64,000 nt of DNA from Pseudomonas sp. PSB18 (lineage in GTDB: Bacteria > Pseudomonadota > Gammaproteobacteria > Pseudomonadales > Pseudomonadaceae). The notes beneath the pieces were generated by a model, which saw nothing but the letters and a program-made list of their open reading frames with translations, ran no database searches and was not told where the DNA came from. The position numbers and the translations under genes were made by a program. This document shows positions 8,894 to 17,026 of the stretch, piece by piece (the first letter of the stretch is position 1; each line of letters begins with the position of its first letter). The DNA lies in the NCBI RefSeq assembly GCF_014596565.1, contig NZ_NOIN01000005.1:248001-312000 (forward strand), written 5' to 3'.

Positions 8894-8981
8894 TCCTTGT
8901 GGGAGCGAGCCTGCTCGCGATAACGCTTTATCAGATACCGATAGGTTGCTGACACACCGCTATCGCGAACTCCCACATGAG
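8894..8981. repeat. REP-like element with a degraded partner
   Basis: Bases 8897-8922 read cttgtgggagcgagcctgct followed by cgcgat, a good copy of the window's main REP family. About 40 bases later tatcgcgaactcccacatg (8961-8979) is an internally deleted inverted partner. The element marks the end of the lhpABEF transcription unit and precedes the PAS-AraC gene. Confidence 0.75.
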
Positions 8982-9045
8982 TTGGCCGATCATTCTGCTG
9001 CTACTCTTGCGCAACCCTTGCCCCCACCCGAAATGATGCCGCCCC

Positions 9046-9795
9046 ATGTATCCCTCGCTCACCTCCTTCCCCCCCTGCGACCTGGACACCCTGCTCCACA
9101 GCCTGCAATCCATCGCACCGCTGCTCGACACCCTCGCGGACGTGGTGTTCTTCATCAAGGACACCCAGGCCCGCTACGCCTTCGTCAACCAGACCCTGGC
9201 CCGGCGCTGTAGCTTCAAGCACAGCGCCGATCTGCTCGGCCTTACCGCCGAGCAGGTATTCCCCGAGCGCTTCGGTCCGCTGTATACCGAACAGGATCGA
9301 CGGGTGCTGGCCAGCGGTCGGGAGCTGGCCGATCAACTCGAACTGCACCTGTACTACGGCAATCAGCCGGTATGGTGCCTGACCCATAAAATCGCCCTGC
9401 GCGAACCCAACGGCCAGATCGTCGGCCTGGCCGGCATCTCCCGGGACCTTCAACTGCCACAGTCCAGCCACCCGGCCTTCCAGAAACTGGCGGCGGTGGA
9501 TGCCCATATCAAAAACCACTTTGCCCGCCCCATCAGCCTTGCCGAGCTGACCGCCATCGCTGGATTGTCGGTGGCGCAATTGGAGCGGCACTGCAAACGC
9601 ATTTTCCAGCTCACGCCCCGGCAGATGATTCACAAGGCCCGACTGGAAGAAGCCTCGCGCCTGCTGTTGGACAGAGACCTGCCTATCACCGAGATCGCCT
9701 TGCGTTGCGGCTACACCGACCACAGCGCGTTCAGCCGCCAGTTCCGCGCCTTGACCAGCCTGTCGCCAAGCCAGTACCGCGAAAGCCAACATTGA
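9046..9795 (+). CDS. AraC family regulator with N-terminal PAS-like sensor
   Basis: The protein has 249 residues. Residues about 20-135 resemble a PAS domain: TLADVVFFIKDTQARYAFVN is a typical start, and NGQIVGLAGISRDLQ closes the fold. Residues about 150-245 form the double HTH, with ISLAELTAIAGLSVAQLERH in the first helix pair and ITEIALRCGYTDHSAFSRQF in the second. It sits between the epimerase/dehydrogenase operon and the ABC-importer operon. This is the usual place for the hydroxyproline activator called LhpR in P. aeruginosa, but I cannot verify the equivalence. The likely inducer is hydroxyproline or a pathway intermediate. Confidence 0.84.
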   Translation: MYPSLTSFPPCDLDTLLHSLQSIAPLLDTLADVVFFIKDTQARYAFVNQTLARRCSFKHSADLLGLTAEQVFPERFGPLYTEQDRRVLASGRELADQLELHLYYGNQPVWCLTHKIALREPNGQIVGLAGISRDLQLPQSSHPAFQKLAAVDAHIKNHFARPISLAELTAIAGLSVAQLERHCKRIFQLTPRQMIHKARLEEASRLLLDRDLPITEIALRCGYTDHSAFSRQFRALTSLSPSQYRESQH

Positions 9796-9965
9796 ATCTG
9801 TTCCCTTACAGGGCACCGGAGCGCCCATTGCTCCCATCTGTAACACCTGACTGAAACGGCCTTCGACACCCTTCGACCCCAGCGCCTCTTATTACTGCTT
9901 CGTAATCAACGAGTTATCCATGAGCGCGAAAAAATCCACAGACAGGCACGCCGATTGCTTATCTA

Positions 9966-9995
9966 ATATCGTATACGAAATCCTCAATACGATAT
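9966..9995. promoter_or_regulatory. Candidate operator of the hydroxyproline importer operon
   Basis: TCGTATACGA at 9969-9978 is a perfect 10-base palindrome. The larger element has ATATCGTAT (9966-9974) facing its reverse complement ATACGATAT (9987-9995). It lies 31-61 bases before the substrate-binding-protein start, where promoter elements are expected. The near-identical TCGTATACCA precedes the GntR gene at 3339. Bases 9796-9960 hold nothing else I can support. Confidence 0.55.
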
Positions 9996-10026
9996 CTCAC
10001 CGCATTTATTCGACAGCGAGGCATTT

Positions 10027-10845
10027 ATGAAGAACCCTGCATTGGCCGTAGCGTTAAGTGTTGTCCTGGCACCTCTGTTCATCACCCCCGCCTATGCTGA
10101 CAAGCTCGATGACATCATCGGCTCCGGCAAGCTGCGCTGTGCGGTAACCCTGGACTTCCCACCCATGGGTTTTCGTGATGAAAGCAACAAACCGGCGGGC
10201 TTCGACGTGGACTACTGCCACGATCTGGCGAAGGTCCTGGGGGTAGATGCCGAAGTCGTGGAAACACCGTTCCCGGACCGGATCCCGGCACTCATTTCCG
10301 GCCGCGCCGATGTCATCGTCGCTTCCACCTCCGACACCCTGGAACGGGCCAAGACCGTTGGCCTGACCGTGCCCTACTTCGCCTTCCAGATGGTGGTGCT
10401 GACTCGCGACAACACCGGCATCAACAGCTTCGCCGACCTCAAGGGCAAGGCCGTGGGCAATACCAGCGGCACCTACGAAGCCATCGCGTTGGAGAAAGAC
10501 CAGAAGAACTGGGGCAGCGGCAGCTTCCGCGCCTACCAGTCGCAGAACGACACGCTGCTGGCCGTCGCCCAGGGGCACATCGACGCGACGGTTGTAACCA
10601 ACACCGTGGCCGCCGCGACCATCAAGTCGGGCAAATACAAGAACCTGAAGATCGCCGGCGACGCGCCTTATGTCATCGACTATGTGTCCCTCGGCGCCAA
10701 GCGTAACGAGTTCGGCCTGATCAACTACCTCAACCTGTTCGTCAACCAACAGGTGCGCACCGGCCGGTACAAAGAGCTGTTCGTCAAATGGGTCGGCACC
10801 GACATTCCGCCGGCCAACCTGACCGTCCCGCAGGTCTATTACTGA
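10027..10845 (+). CDS. Periplasmic amino-acid-type ABC substrate-binding protein (probable hydroxyproline)
   Basis: The 272-residue protein starts with a signal peptide of about 24 residues that ends ITPAYA before DKLDDIIGSGKL. The mature part is a family 3 solute-binding protein: LRCAVTLDFPPMGFRDESNK is the first strand-loop, FDVDYCHDLAKVLG follows, and DRIPALISGRADVI is the classical motif. It captures the substrate for the permeases at 12627 and 13302 and the ATPase at 13945. The same operon encodes hydroxyproline dehydratase and deaminase genes, so hydroxyproline isomers are the likely ligand. A likely operator lies just upstream. Confidence 0.88.
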   Translation: MKNPALAVALSVVLAPLFITPAYADKLDDIIGSGKLRCAVTLDFPPMGFRDESNKPAGFDVDYCHDLAKVLGVDAEVVETPFPDRIPALISGRADVIVASTSDTLERAKTVGLTVPYFAFQMVVLTRDNTGINSFADLKGKAVGNTSGTYEAIALEKDQKNWGSGSFRAYQSQNDTLLAVAQGHIDATVVTNTVAAATIKSGKYKNLKIAGDAPYVIDYVSLGAKRNEFGLINYLNLFVNQQVRTGRYKELFVKWVGTDIPPANLTVPQVYY

Positions 10846-10855
10846 GGATCGGGGC

Positions 10856-12634
10856 ATGCCAAGCACGCCTATCCGTGTCGTGGGCCGCAGTCTGGTGGAG
10901 GGTGCCGCCCAGGGCGCCCTGCTCTTTGCCGATGTGGGCTTGAGTTTCTGGGGCGGTGTGGATCCGGCCAGCGGTGAAGTCATCGACCGGCACCACCCGC
11001 TCAGCGGCGAGCGCCTGGCCGGGCGCGTGCTGGCGATTCCCAGCGGGCGCGGCTCGTGCACCGGCAGCAGCGTCTTGATGGAGCTGATCAGTAACGGCCA
11101 TGCACCCGCCGCCCTGGTGCTGGCCGAAACGGATGAGATCCTGACCTTGGGCGTGCTGGTTGCGCAGTTGATTTTCCAGCGTTCCCTGCCAGTGGTGCAG
11201 ATCGGTCGTGAAGCCTTCGACGGTTTGCGCGGCCAGGGTTTCGTGCGCATCGAAGGCGATTGCCTGACTCTGTCCGGCCGGCGCCCCAACGATCACTGGG
11301 ATGGGGCAGACGTTCCCTTGCCGCCGCCCATGCCGTCTACGGTCAACCTCACCGAACAGGACCGGGCACTGCTCGACGGCAGCCATGGCAAGGCCGCCCA
11401 GGTGGCGATGCAAATCGTCTTGCGCATGGCCGAGATCCAGGGTGCCACGCAATTGCTGGACGTGACCCAGGCCCACATCGACGGTTGCATCTACACCGGC
11501 CCGGCCAGCCTGCGCTTTGCCGAACAATTGGTGCAGTGGGGCGCGAAGGTGCGCGTGCCCACCACCCTCAATTCCATTTCCGTGGACCAGCGCCGCTGGC
11601 GGGAACTGGGCATAGACCCGGCCTTGGGCGAACCGGCGAGTGCCTTGGGCGATGCCTACATGGCGATGGGCGCGCAGCTGAGCTTCACCTGCGCGCCGTA
11701 TCTGCTGGATAGCGCGCCCAAGGCCGGCGAGCAGATCGTCTGGGCCGAGTCCAACGCGGTGGTCTACGCCAACAGTGTGCTTGGGGCTCGCACGCAGAAG
11801 TACCCGGACTTCCTGGATATCTGCATTGCCTTGTGCGGCCGCGCGCCCTTGACCGGTTGTCATCTGGACGAGCAGCGCAAGGCCGGGCTGATCGTCGATG
11901 TGCCGGGACTGGGCACGGTCGACGACAGTTTCTATCCGCTGCTGGGCTATCACATCGGCGGCCTGACGGGCCGGCGCATTCCGTTGATACGCGGCCTGGA
12001 ACACGCCGCACCGACCCTGGATGACCTGAAGGCCTTCGGCGCCGCGTTCGCCACTACCAGTGCCGCGCCCCTGTTCCACATCGCCGGGGTCACACCGGAA
12101 GCCCTCGACCCGGCCGATGTCGTGGCGGCGGATTGTCCGCTACCGATGGAAACCGTCGATGCCGCGGGCCTGCTTGCCAGTTGGCGTGAGCTGAACAGTG
12201 CCCGGGACAACCGGGTGGATGTGGTTTCCCTGGGCAACCCGCACTTTTCCCTCAGCGAATTTGCCGCCCTGGCGGCTCTTTGCACCGGCTGGAGCAAGCA
12301 CCCGGACGTGGTACTCGCCATCACCTGCGGCCGCGCGGTACTGGAACAGGCCCGCCAGGCAGGTCACCTGGACGCCATCGAGGCCTTCGGTGCGACGCTG
12401 GTGACCGACACCTGCTGGTGCATGCTGGGCGAACCGGTCATCCCGGTCGATGCCACCACCCTGATGACCAACTCCGGCAAATACGCCCATTACGCACCCG
12501 GCCTGGTGGGACGCGGGGTGCACTTCGCCAGCCTCGCGGCCTGCGTCGACGCCGCGTGCACCGCCACCGCCACTGGTCAGCCACCGCTCTGGCTGCAACC
12601 TGCCACCCGCCGGGGGAATCCCTTCCATGTTTGA
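10856..12634 (+). CDS. Aconitase X, fused form (probable cis-3-hydroxy-L-proline dehydratase)
   Basis: The 592-residue protein fuses two parts that are separate subunits in some organisms. Residues about 1-140 are the DUF126-type swivel domain (GVDPASGEVIDRHHPLSGE, then IPSGRGSCTGSSVL). Residues about 160-580 are the DUF521 catalytic part (GKAAQVAMQIVLRMAEIQGA and the late TDTCWCMLG, with NSGKYAHYAPG). Characterised fused AcnX enzymes dehydrate cis-3-hydroxy-L-proline to 1-pyrroline-2-carboxylate. The operon setting fits that role. The gene lies 10 bases after the substrate-binding protein and overlaps the first permease by 8 bases. The family call is strong; the exact hydroxyproline isomer is inferred. 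Confidence 0.83.
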   Translation: MPSTPIRVVGRSLVEGAAQGALLFADVGLSFWGGVDPASGEVIDRHHPLSGERLAGRVLAIPSGRGSCTGSSVLMELISNGHAPAALVLAETDEILTLGVLVAQLIFQRSLPVVQIGREAFDGLRGQGFVRIEGDCLTLSGRRPNDHWDGADVPLPPPMPSTVNLTEQDRALLDGSHGKAAQVAMQIVLRMAEIQGATQLLDVTQAHIDGCIYTGPASLRFAEQLVQWGAKVRVPTTLNSISVDQRRWRELGIDPALGEPASALGDAYMAMGAQLSFTCAPYLLDSAPKAGEQIVWAESNAVVYANSVLGARTQKYPDFLDICIALCGRAPLTGCHLDEQRKAGLIVDVPGLGTVDDSFYPLLGYHIGGLTGRRIPLIRGLEHAAPTLDDLKAFGAAFATTSAAPLFHIAGVTPEALDPADVVAADCPLPMETVDAAGLLASWRELNSARDNRVDVVSLGNPHFSLSEFAALAALCTGWSKHPDVVLAITCGRAVLEQARQAGHLDAIEAFGATLVTDTCWCMLGEPVIPVDATTLMTNSGKYAHYAPGLVGRGVHFASLAACVDAACTATATGQPPLWLQPATRRGNPFHV

Positions 12635-13292
12635 CTACAGCTTCCAATGGCGCCCGGCCCTGCGCGCATTGCCCGACATGCTCGCCGGGGCCTGGGTCAC
12701 GTTCGAGACCGCGGCGCTGTCGATGATCTTCGGCGTGCTGATCGCGCTGGTGCTGACGGTGATGCGCCAGGCACGCCATCCATTGCTGCGCGGCATCGGC
12801 AATGGCTGGGTGTCCATCGCCCGCAACACGCCGTCGCTGTTCCAGATCTACATCCTCTACTTCGGCCTCGGCTCCCTCGGGCTGCACGTCAGTTCCTGGC
12901 TGGCCTTGCTGGCCGGGATCACCTTCAACAATGCCGGTTACCTGGCGGAGAACTTTCGCGGTGGCCTGAAGGCCGTGCCCGGTACCCAGATGCGCGCCGC
13001 CCGCTCCCTGGGCATGAGCGCGTTCCAGGCCTATCGGATGATCATCGTCCCGCAACTGCTGCGCATCGTGTTCTACCCGCTGACCAACCAGATGGTCTGG
13101 GCGGTGCTGATGACCTCCCTGGGCGTGGTGGTCGGCCTGAACAACGACCTCACCGGGGTGACCCAGGAATACAACGTCAAGACGTTCCGCACCTTCGAAT
13201 ACTTTGCCCTCGCGGCCGCGCTGTATTACCTGATCGCCAAGCTGATCGTCGGGCTCGCCCGGCTGTTGTCCTGGCGCCTGTTTCGTTACTGA
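12627..13292 (+). CDS. Amino-acid ABC transporter permease (first)
   Basis: The 221-residue HisM/GlnP-type permease has about five membrane helices. It carries the EAA-type loop in RAARSLGMSAFQAYRMIIVP, where the permease contacts the ATPase. NTPSLFQIYILYFGLGSLGL is the conserved early segment of polar amino-acid permeases. Its start overlaps the AcnX gene by 8 bases, and the second permease follows after 9 bases. The two permeases should form a heterodimer in the inner membrane. Confidence 0.9.
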   Translation: MFDYSFQWRPALRALPDMLAGAWVTFETAALSMIFGVLIALVLTVMRQARHPLLRGIGNGWVSIARNTPSLFQIYILYFGLGSLGLHVSSWLALLAGITFNNAGYLAENFRGGLKAVPGTQMRAARSLGMSAFQAYRMIIVPQLLRIVFYPLTNQMVWAVLMTSLGVVVGLNNDLTGVTQEYNVKTFRTFEYFALAAALYYLIAKLIVGLARLLSWRLFRY

Positions 13293-13301
13293 GGGCCGGT
13301 C

Positions 13302-13952
13302 ATGTTTGCAACAAGCCTCACCGTTAACGACCTGTTGTTCTTGCTCGACGGGGCCTGGGTCACGCTGCAGTTGACCGCCTGGTCGATCCTGCTCGGCACC
13401 CTGGCCGGGTTGCTGTTCGGCCTGCTCCGGGCCCTGTTGCCCCGGGCCAGCCTGCCACTGGCCTGGGTACTGGACGTGTTTCGCAGCGTGCCGTTGCTGA
13501 TCCAGTTCGTGCTGTTCAACTCACTCAAGAGCATCGTCGGCCTGAACCTCAGCGCCTTCGCCGTCGGCTGCATCGTGCTCGGCGTCTACGCCGCCGCGTA
13601 CTTCACCGAAATCGTCCGCGGCGGGGTGCTGGCGGTGCCGCTGAGCACCCGACGGGCCAGCCGTTCCCTGGGCTTGAGCTACCTGCAGGACCTGCGCTTC
13701 ATCGTCCTGCCGATTGCCACGCGCGTAGCGTTTCCCGGCTGGCTGAACCTGGTACTCGGGGTAATGAAGGACACCGCGCTGGTGATGTGGATCGGCATCG
13801 TCGAGCTGCTGCGTGCCTCGCAAACCATCGTCACGCGCATTCAGGAACCCCTGCTGGTGCTGTGCATCGCAGGCCTCATTTACTACGTCATGAGCCTGGT
13901 GGTCGCCCGCCTCGGCGCACGTCTGGAAAGAAGGTGGCAGGAAAATGATTGA
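13302..13952 (+). CDS. Amino-acid ABC transporter permease (second)
   Basis: The 216-residue protein is a second HisQ/GlnP-type permease. The segment FRSVPLLIQFVLFNSLK matches the conserved R-x-x-P-L region, and RASRSLGLSYLQDLRFIVLP is the EAA loop. It overlaps the ATPase start by 8 bases. A separate permease pair plus one ATPase is the usual polar amino-acid uptake layout. It is probably dedicated to hydroxyproline. Confidence 0.9.
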   Translation: MFATSLTVNDLLFLLDGAWVTLQLTAWSILLGTLAGLLFGLLRALLPRASLPLAWVLDVFRSVPLLIQFVLFNSLKSIVGLNLSAFAVGCIVLGVYAAAYFTEIVRGGVLAVPLSTRRASRSLGLSYLQDLRFIVLPIATRVAFPGWLNLVLGVMKDTALVMWIGIVELLRASQTIVTRIQEPLLVLCIAGLIYYVMSLVVARLGARLERRWQEND

Positions 13953-14667
13953 GATCGAGAACGTGCACAAATCCTTCGGCGACCTGGAAGTGGTCAAGGG
14001 TGTGAGCCTGACCGTGGACAAGGGTGAAGTGGTGTCGATCATCGGTGGCTCGGGTTCCGGCAAGTCGACCCTGCTGATGTGCATCAACGGCCTGGAGCCG
14101 ATCCAGCAAGGCAGCATCCGCGTGGACGGTGTCGAGGTCCATGACCGCGCCACCGATCTCAATCACTTGCGGCAGAAGATCGGCATCGTCTTCCAGCAAT
14201 GGAATGCCTTCCCGCACCTGACCGTGCTGGAGAACGTGATGCTGGCGCCGCGCAAGGTGCTGGGCAAGAGCAAACAGGACGCCGAGGCCCTGGCGGTGAA
14301 GCAACTGGAGCACGTGGGCCTGGGGGACAAGCTCAAGGCCTTCCCGAACAAGCTGTCCGGCGGCCAGCAACAGCGCATGGCCATCGCCCGGGCCTTGGCG
14401 ATGTCGCCGGACTACATGCTGTTCGACGAAGCCACCTCGGCCCTGGACCCGCAACTGGTGGGCGAGGTGCTGGACACCATGCGCATGCTCGCCGAGGACG
14501 GCATGACCATGGTGTTGGTGACCCACGAGATCCGCTTCGCCCGGGACGTGTCCGATCGCGTGGCGTTCTTCTGCAATGGCCGGGTGCATGAGATCGGGCC
14601 GCCGGACCAGGTGATCGGCAATCCGATGCAGCGGGAGACGGCAGCGTTTCTCAAGTCGGTGAAATAG
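13945..14667 (+). CDS. Amino-acid ABC transporter ATPase
   Basis: The 240-residue protein has all nucleotide-binding motifs: Walker [10 protein letters not shown] near residue 34, Q-loop [10 protein letters not shown], signature [15 protein letters not shown], Walker [14 protein letters not shown] and the switch His in [10 protein letters not shown]. It belongs to the GlnQ/HisP branch that drives uptake of polar amino acids. It ends the transporter part of the operon, and a perfect REP doublet follows within 12 bases. Confidence 0.92.
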   Translation: MIEIENVHKSFGDLEVVKGVSLTVDKGEVVSIIGGSGSGKSTLLMCINGLEPIQQGSIRVDGVEVHDRATDLNHLRQKIGIVFQQWNAFPHLTVLENVMLAPRKVLGKSKQDAEALAVKQLEHVGLGDKLKAFPNKLSGGQQQRMAIARALAMSPDYMLFDEATSALDPQLVGEVLDTMRMLAEDGMTMVLVTHEIRFARDVSDRVAFFCNGRVHEIGPPDQVIGNPMQRETAAFLKSVK

Positions 14668-14678
14668 CCAATGGCCCT

Positions 14679-14740
14679 ATCGCGAGCAGGCTCGCTCCCA
14701 CATGGGATTTGTACCCTGTGGGAGCGAGCCTGCTCGCGAT
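14679..14740. repeat. Perfect REP doublet after the ABC ATPase gene
   Basis: A 24-base element at 14679-14702 (atcgcgagcaggctcgctcc, then caca) and its exact reverse complement at 14717-14740 face each other over 14 bases. The transcript could form a long stable hairpin. It lies between the ATPase gene and the racemase-like gene and so may lower expression of the downstream genes or stabilise upstream mRNA. Confidence 0.9.
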
Positions 14741-14773
14741 GAGGCCGGAACGGACAACACAAGGAACAACCCA

Positions 14774-15802
14774 ATGCGCTCATCAAAAATCATCCACATC
14801 GTCAGCTGCCACGCCGAAGGCGAAGTCGGCGATGTGATCGTCGGCGGCGTCGCCCCTCCGCCCGGTGCCACGGTATGGGAACAGTCACGCTGGATCGCCC
14901 GGGACGAGACCCTGCGCAACTTCGTCCTCAACGAGCCCCGTGGCGGCGTGTTCCGCCACGTCAACCTGCTGGTGCCGGCCAAGGACCCGCGGGCACAGAT
15001 GGCCTGGATCATCATGGAGCCGGCCGACACGCCGCCGATGTCCGGCTCCAACTCCCTGTGCGTCGCGACTGTGCTACTGGACAGCGGCATCCTGCCCATG
15101 ACCGAACCCCAGACCCGACTGGTACTGGAGGCCCCTGGCGGGTTGATCGAAGCCGTCGCCGATTGCCGCGACGGTAAGGTGCAACGGGTGGAGATCAAGA
15201 ACGTGCCCTCCTTCGCCGACCGTCTCGACGCCTGGATCGAAGTCGAGGGCCTGGGCTCGCTGCAGGTGGACACCGCCTATGGCGGCGACAGTTTCGTCAT
15301 CGCCGACGCCCAGCGCCTGGGCTTTGCCATCCGCCCTGACGAGGCCGCCGACCTTGTAGCCGTCGGGCTGAAAATCACCCGGGCCGCCAATGAGCAACTG
15401 GGTTTCGAGCATCCGCTGAACCCAGACTGGTCGCACATCTCGTTCTGCCAGATCGCCGCGCCCATCCTCATGGAAGCCGGTGTCGCGACCGGCGCCAACG
15501 CCGTGGTGATCCAACCCGGCAAGATCGACCGCTCCCCTACCGGCACCGGCTGCTCGGCGCGCATGGCGGTGCTGCAGGCCAAGGGGTTGATGCAGGTGGG
15601 TGAACAGTTCATCGGACGCTCGATCATCGGTTCCGAATTCCACTGCCGCATCGACTCGCTGACCGACGTGGCCGGGCGCCCGGCGATCTACCCGTGCATT
15701 GCCGGGCGAGCGTGGATCACCGGGACCCATCAACTGCTGCTGGATCCGGCCGATCCGTGGCCGCAGGGCTATCGGCTTTCAGATACGTGGCCTGGCGCAT
15801 GA
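14774..15802 (+). CDS. lhpH: Proline-racemase-family protein with Ser/Thr active-site pair (LhpH-like)
   Basis: The protein has 342 residues, a normal length for trans-3-hydroxyproline dehydratases and proline racemases. I start at 14774 because [20 protein letters not shown] is the conserved N-terminus. At the first catalytic position, where racemases have MCGHG, this protein has Ser90 in MSGSNSLC. At the second, where racemases have SPCGTGT, it has Thr256 in SPTGTGCS. Thr at the second site is typical of the dehydratase branch, but that branch normally keeps Cys at the first. Cys96 and Cys260 lie a few residues away and do not align with the catalytic thiols. Its reaction is therefore uncertain. 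Position and gene order match LhpH of P. aeruginosa. Confidence 0.8.
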   Translation: MRSSKIIHIVSCHAEGEVGDVIVGGVAPPPGATVWEQSRWIARDETLRNFVLNEPRGGVFRHVNLLVPAKDPRAQMAWIIMEPADTPPMSGSNSLCVATVLLDSGILPMTEPQTRLVLEAPGGLIEAVADCRDGKVQRVEIKNVPSFADRLDAWIEVEGLGSLQVDTAYGGDSFVIADAQRLGFAIRPDEAADLVAVGLKITRAANEQLGFEHPLNPDWSHISFCQIAAPILMEAGVATGANAVVIQPGKIDRSPTGTGCSARMAVLQAKGLMQVGEQFIGRSIIGSEFHCRIDSLTDVAGRPAIYPCIAGRAWITGTHQLLLDPADPWPQGYRLSDTWPGA

Positions 15803-15823
15803 TTTTCGAACTCACATCGATCC

Positions 15824-15963
15824 CTTGTGGCGAGGGGATTCAGCGAAACGTCGCACCGCCCCGCTGGGCTGCGAAGCGGCCCCTTGGCCCTCTCAGATAC
15901 ACCGAGTCGCCAGATTCAGGGCCGCTTCGCGCCCCAGCGGGGATGAATCCCCTCGCCACAAAC
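15824..15963. repeat. Large inverted repeat pair (cctgtggcgagggg family, second copy)
   Basis: Near 15828 the left arm reads cccttgtggcgaggggattc and continues into ccccgctgggctgcgaagcg. The right arm (about 15918-15961) carries the reverse complement, ending gatgaatcccctcgccacaa. The organisation is the same as at 7229-7368. It lies between lhpH and lhpC. Confidence 0.78.
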
Positions 15964-15985
15964 CATTAACCACTGGAGACAACCC

Positions 15986-16903
15986 ATGAGCAAACGCATC
16001 AACTGGAGCGGCGTATTCCCCGCCGTCACCACCCAATTCAACGATGACTTTTCCATCAACCTGGACAAGACCCATGAGGTCATTTCCAACGTCATCCGTG
16101 ACGGAGTCTCGGGCCTGGTGGTCTGCGGTTCCGTGGGGGAAAACACCTCGTTGAGCGCCGAAGAAAAAATCGCCGTGACCGAAGTCGCGGTGGACGCTTC
16201 CCGGGGGCGCGTGCCGGTGATCTGCGGCGTGGCCGAATTCACCAGCGTGCAAGCGGCCAAGGTCGCCAATGCGGTGCGCAAGGTCGGGGTCGACGGTGTG
16301 ATGCTGATGCCGGCACTGGTCTACGGCTCCAAGCCGTTCGAAACCGCCGAGCACTTTCGCTATGTCGCCCGGCATGCCGACGTGCCGCTGATGGTTTACA
16401 ACAACCCACCGATCTACAAGAACGACGTGACCCCGGACATCCTGATTTCCCTGGCCGATTGCGACAACGTGGTGTGCTTCAAGGACTCCTCCGGCGACAC
16501 CCGGCGCTTCATCGACGTGCGCAACGAAGTGGGTGATCGCTTTGTCCTGTTCGCGGGCCTCGACGACGTGGTGCTGGAAAGCCTGGCCGTGGGCGCCGAA
16601 GGGTGGGTCTCGGGCATGTCCAACGTGTTCCCGAAGGAAGGCGAAACCATCTTCCGCCTGGCCCGTGACGGGCGTTTCGCCGAAGCGATGCCGATCTACG
16701 AATGGCTGATGCCGATCCTGCACCTCGATGCCCGCGCCGACCTGGTGCAATGCATCAAGCTGTGCGAAGCCATCGCCGGCCGCGGCAGCGCCCTCACCCG
16801 CCCACCACGCCTGGCCCTGCCGGAAGAAGACCGGGTGTATGTGGAACAGATCATGGCCAAGGCCCTGGCGAATCGCCCGGTGCTGCCGGATGTGGGGCTC
16901 TGA
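15986..16903 (+). CDS. lhpC: 1-Pyrroline-4-hydroxy-2-carboxylate deaminase (DapA/NAL family)
   Basis: The 305-residue protein has a DapA-type TIM barrel. The Schiff-base lysine is Lys166 in NVVCFKDSSGD, and Tyr138 in MVYNNPPIYK is the partner tyrosine. In the hydroxyproline pathway this enzyme turns the product of D-hydroxyproline dehydrogenase into 2-oxoglutarate semialdehyde with loss of ammonia. Family members also act as dihydrodipicolinate synthases or aldolases, so the call rests on the neighbours. The next enzyme of the pathway, 2-oxoglutarate semialdehyde dehydrogenase, is not in this window. Confidence 0.85.
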   Translation: MSKRINWSGVFPAVTTQFNDDFSINLDKTHEVISNVIRDGVSGLVVCGSVGENTSLSAEEKIAVTEVAVDASRGRVPVICGVAEFTSVQAAKVANAVRKVGVDGVMLMPALVYGSKPFETAEHFRYVARHADVPLMVYNNPPIYKNDVTPDILISLADCDNVVCFKDSSGDTRRFIDVRNEVGDRFVLFAGLDDVVLESLAVGAEGWVSGMSNVFPKEGETIFRLARDGRFAEAMPIYEWLMPILHLDARADLVQCIKLCEAIAGRGSALTRPPRLALPEEDRVYVEQIMAKALANRPVLPDVGL

Positions 16904-16920
16904 CCCGAGGCAAATGAACT

Positions 16921-17017
16921 CCCCTGTGGGAGCGAGCCTGCTCGCGATAGCGGTCTGTCTGGAACGGCTATGCTGAATGTACCGCCGTCATCGCGAGCAG
17001 GCTCGCTCCCACAAGGA
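16921..17017. repeat. REP doublet before the DinB gene
   Basis: Bases 16923-16949 read cctgtgggagcgagcctgct followed by cgcgata. Bases 16989-17013 carry the reverse complement (atcgcgagcaggctcgctcc and caca). The two face each other across about 40 bases. The right copy ends only about 14 bases before the DinB start, so it overlaps that gene's leader. Confidence 0.88.
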
Positions 17018-17026
17018 AGGCTTTCC

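Noticed and set aside
14676..14741. Short peptides with GSEPARD-type ends at several sites
   Set aside because: They are translations of the REP element, not genes; the same words appear wherever the repeat lies.
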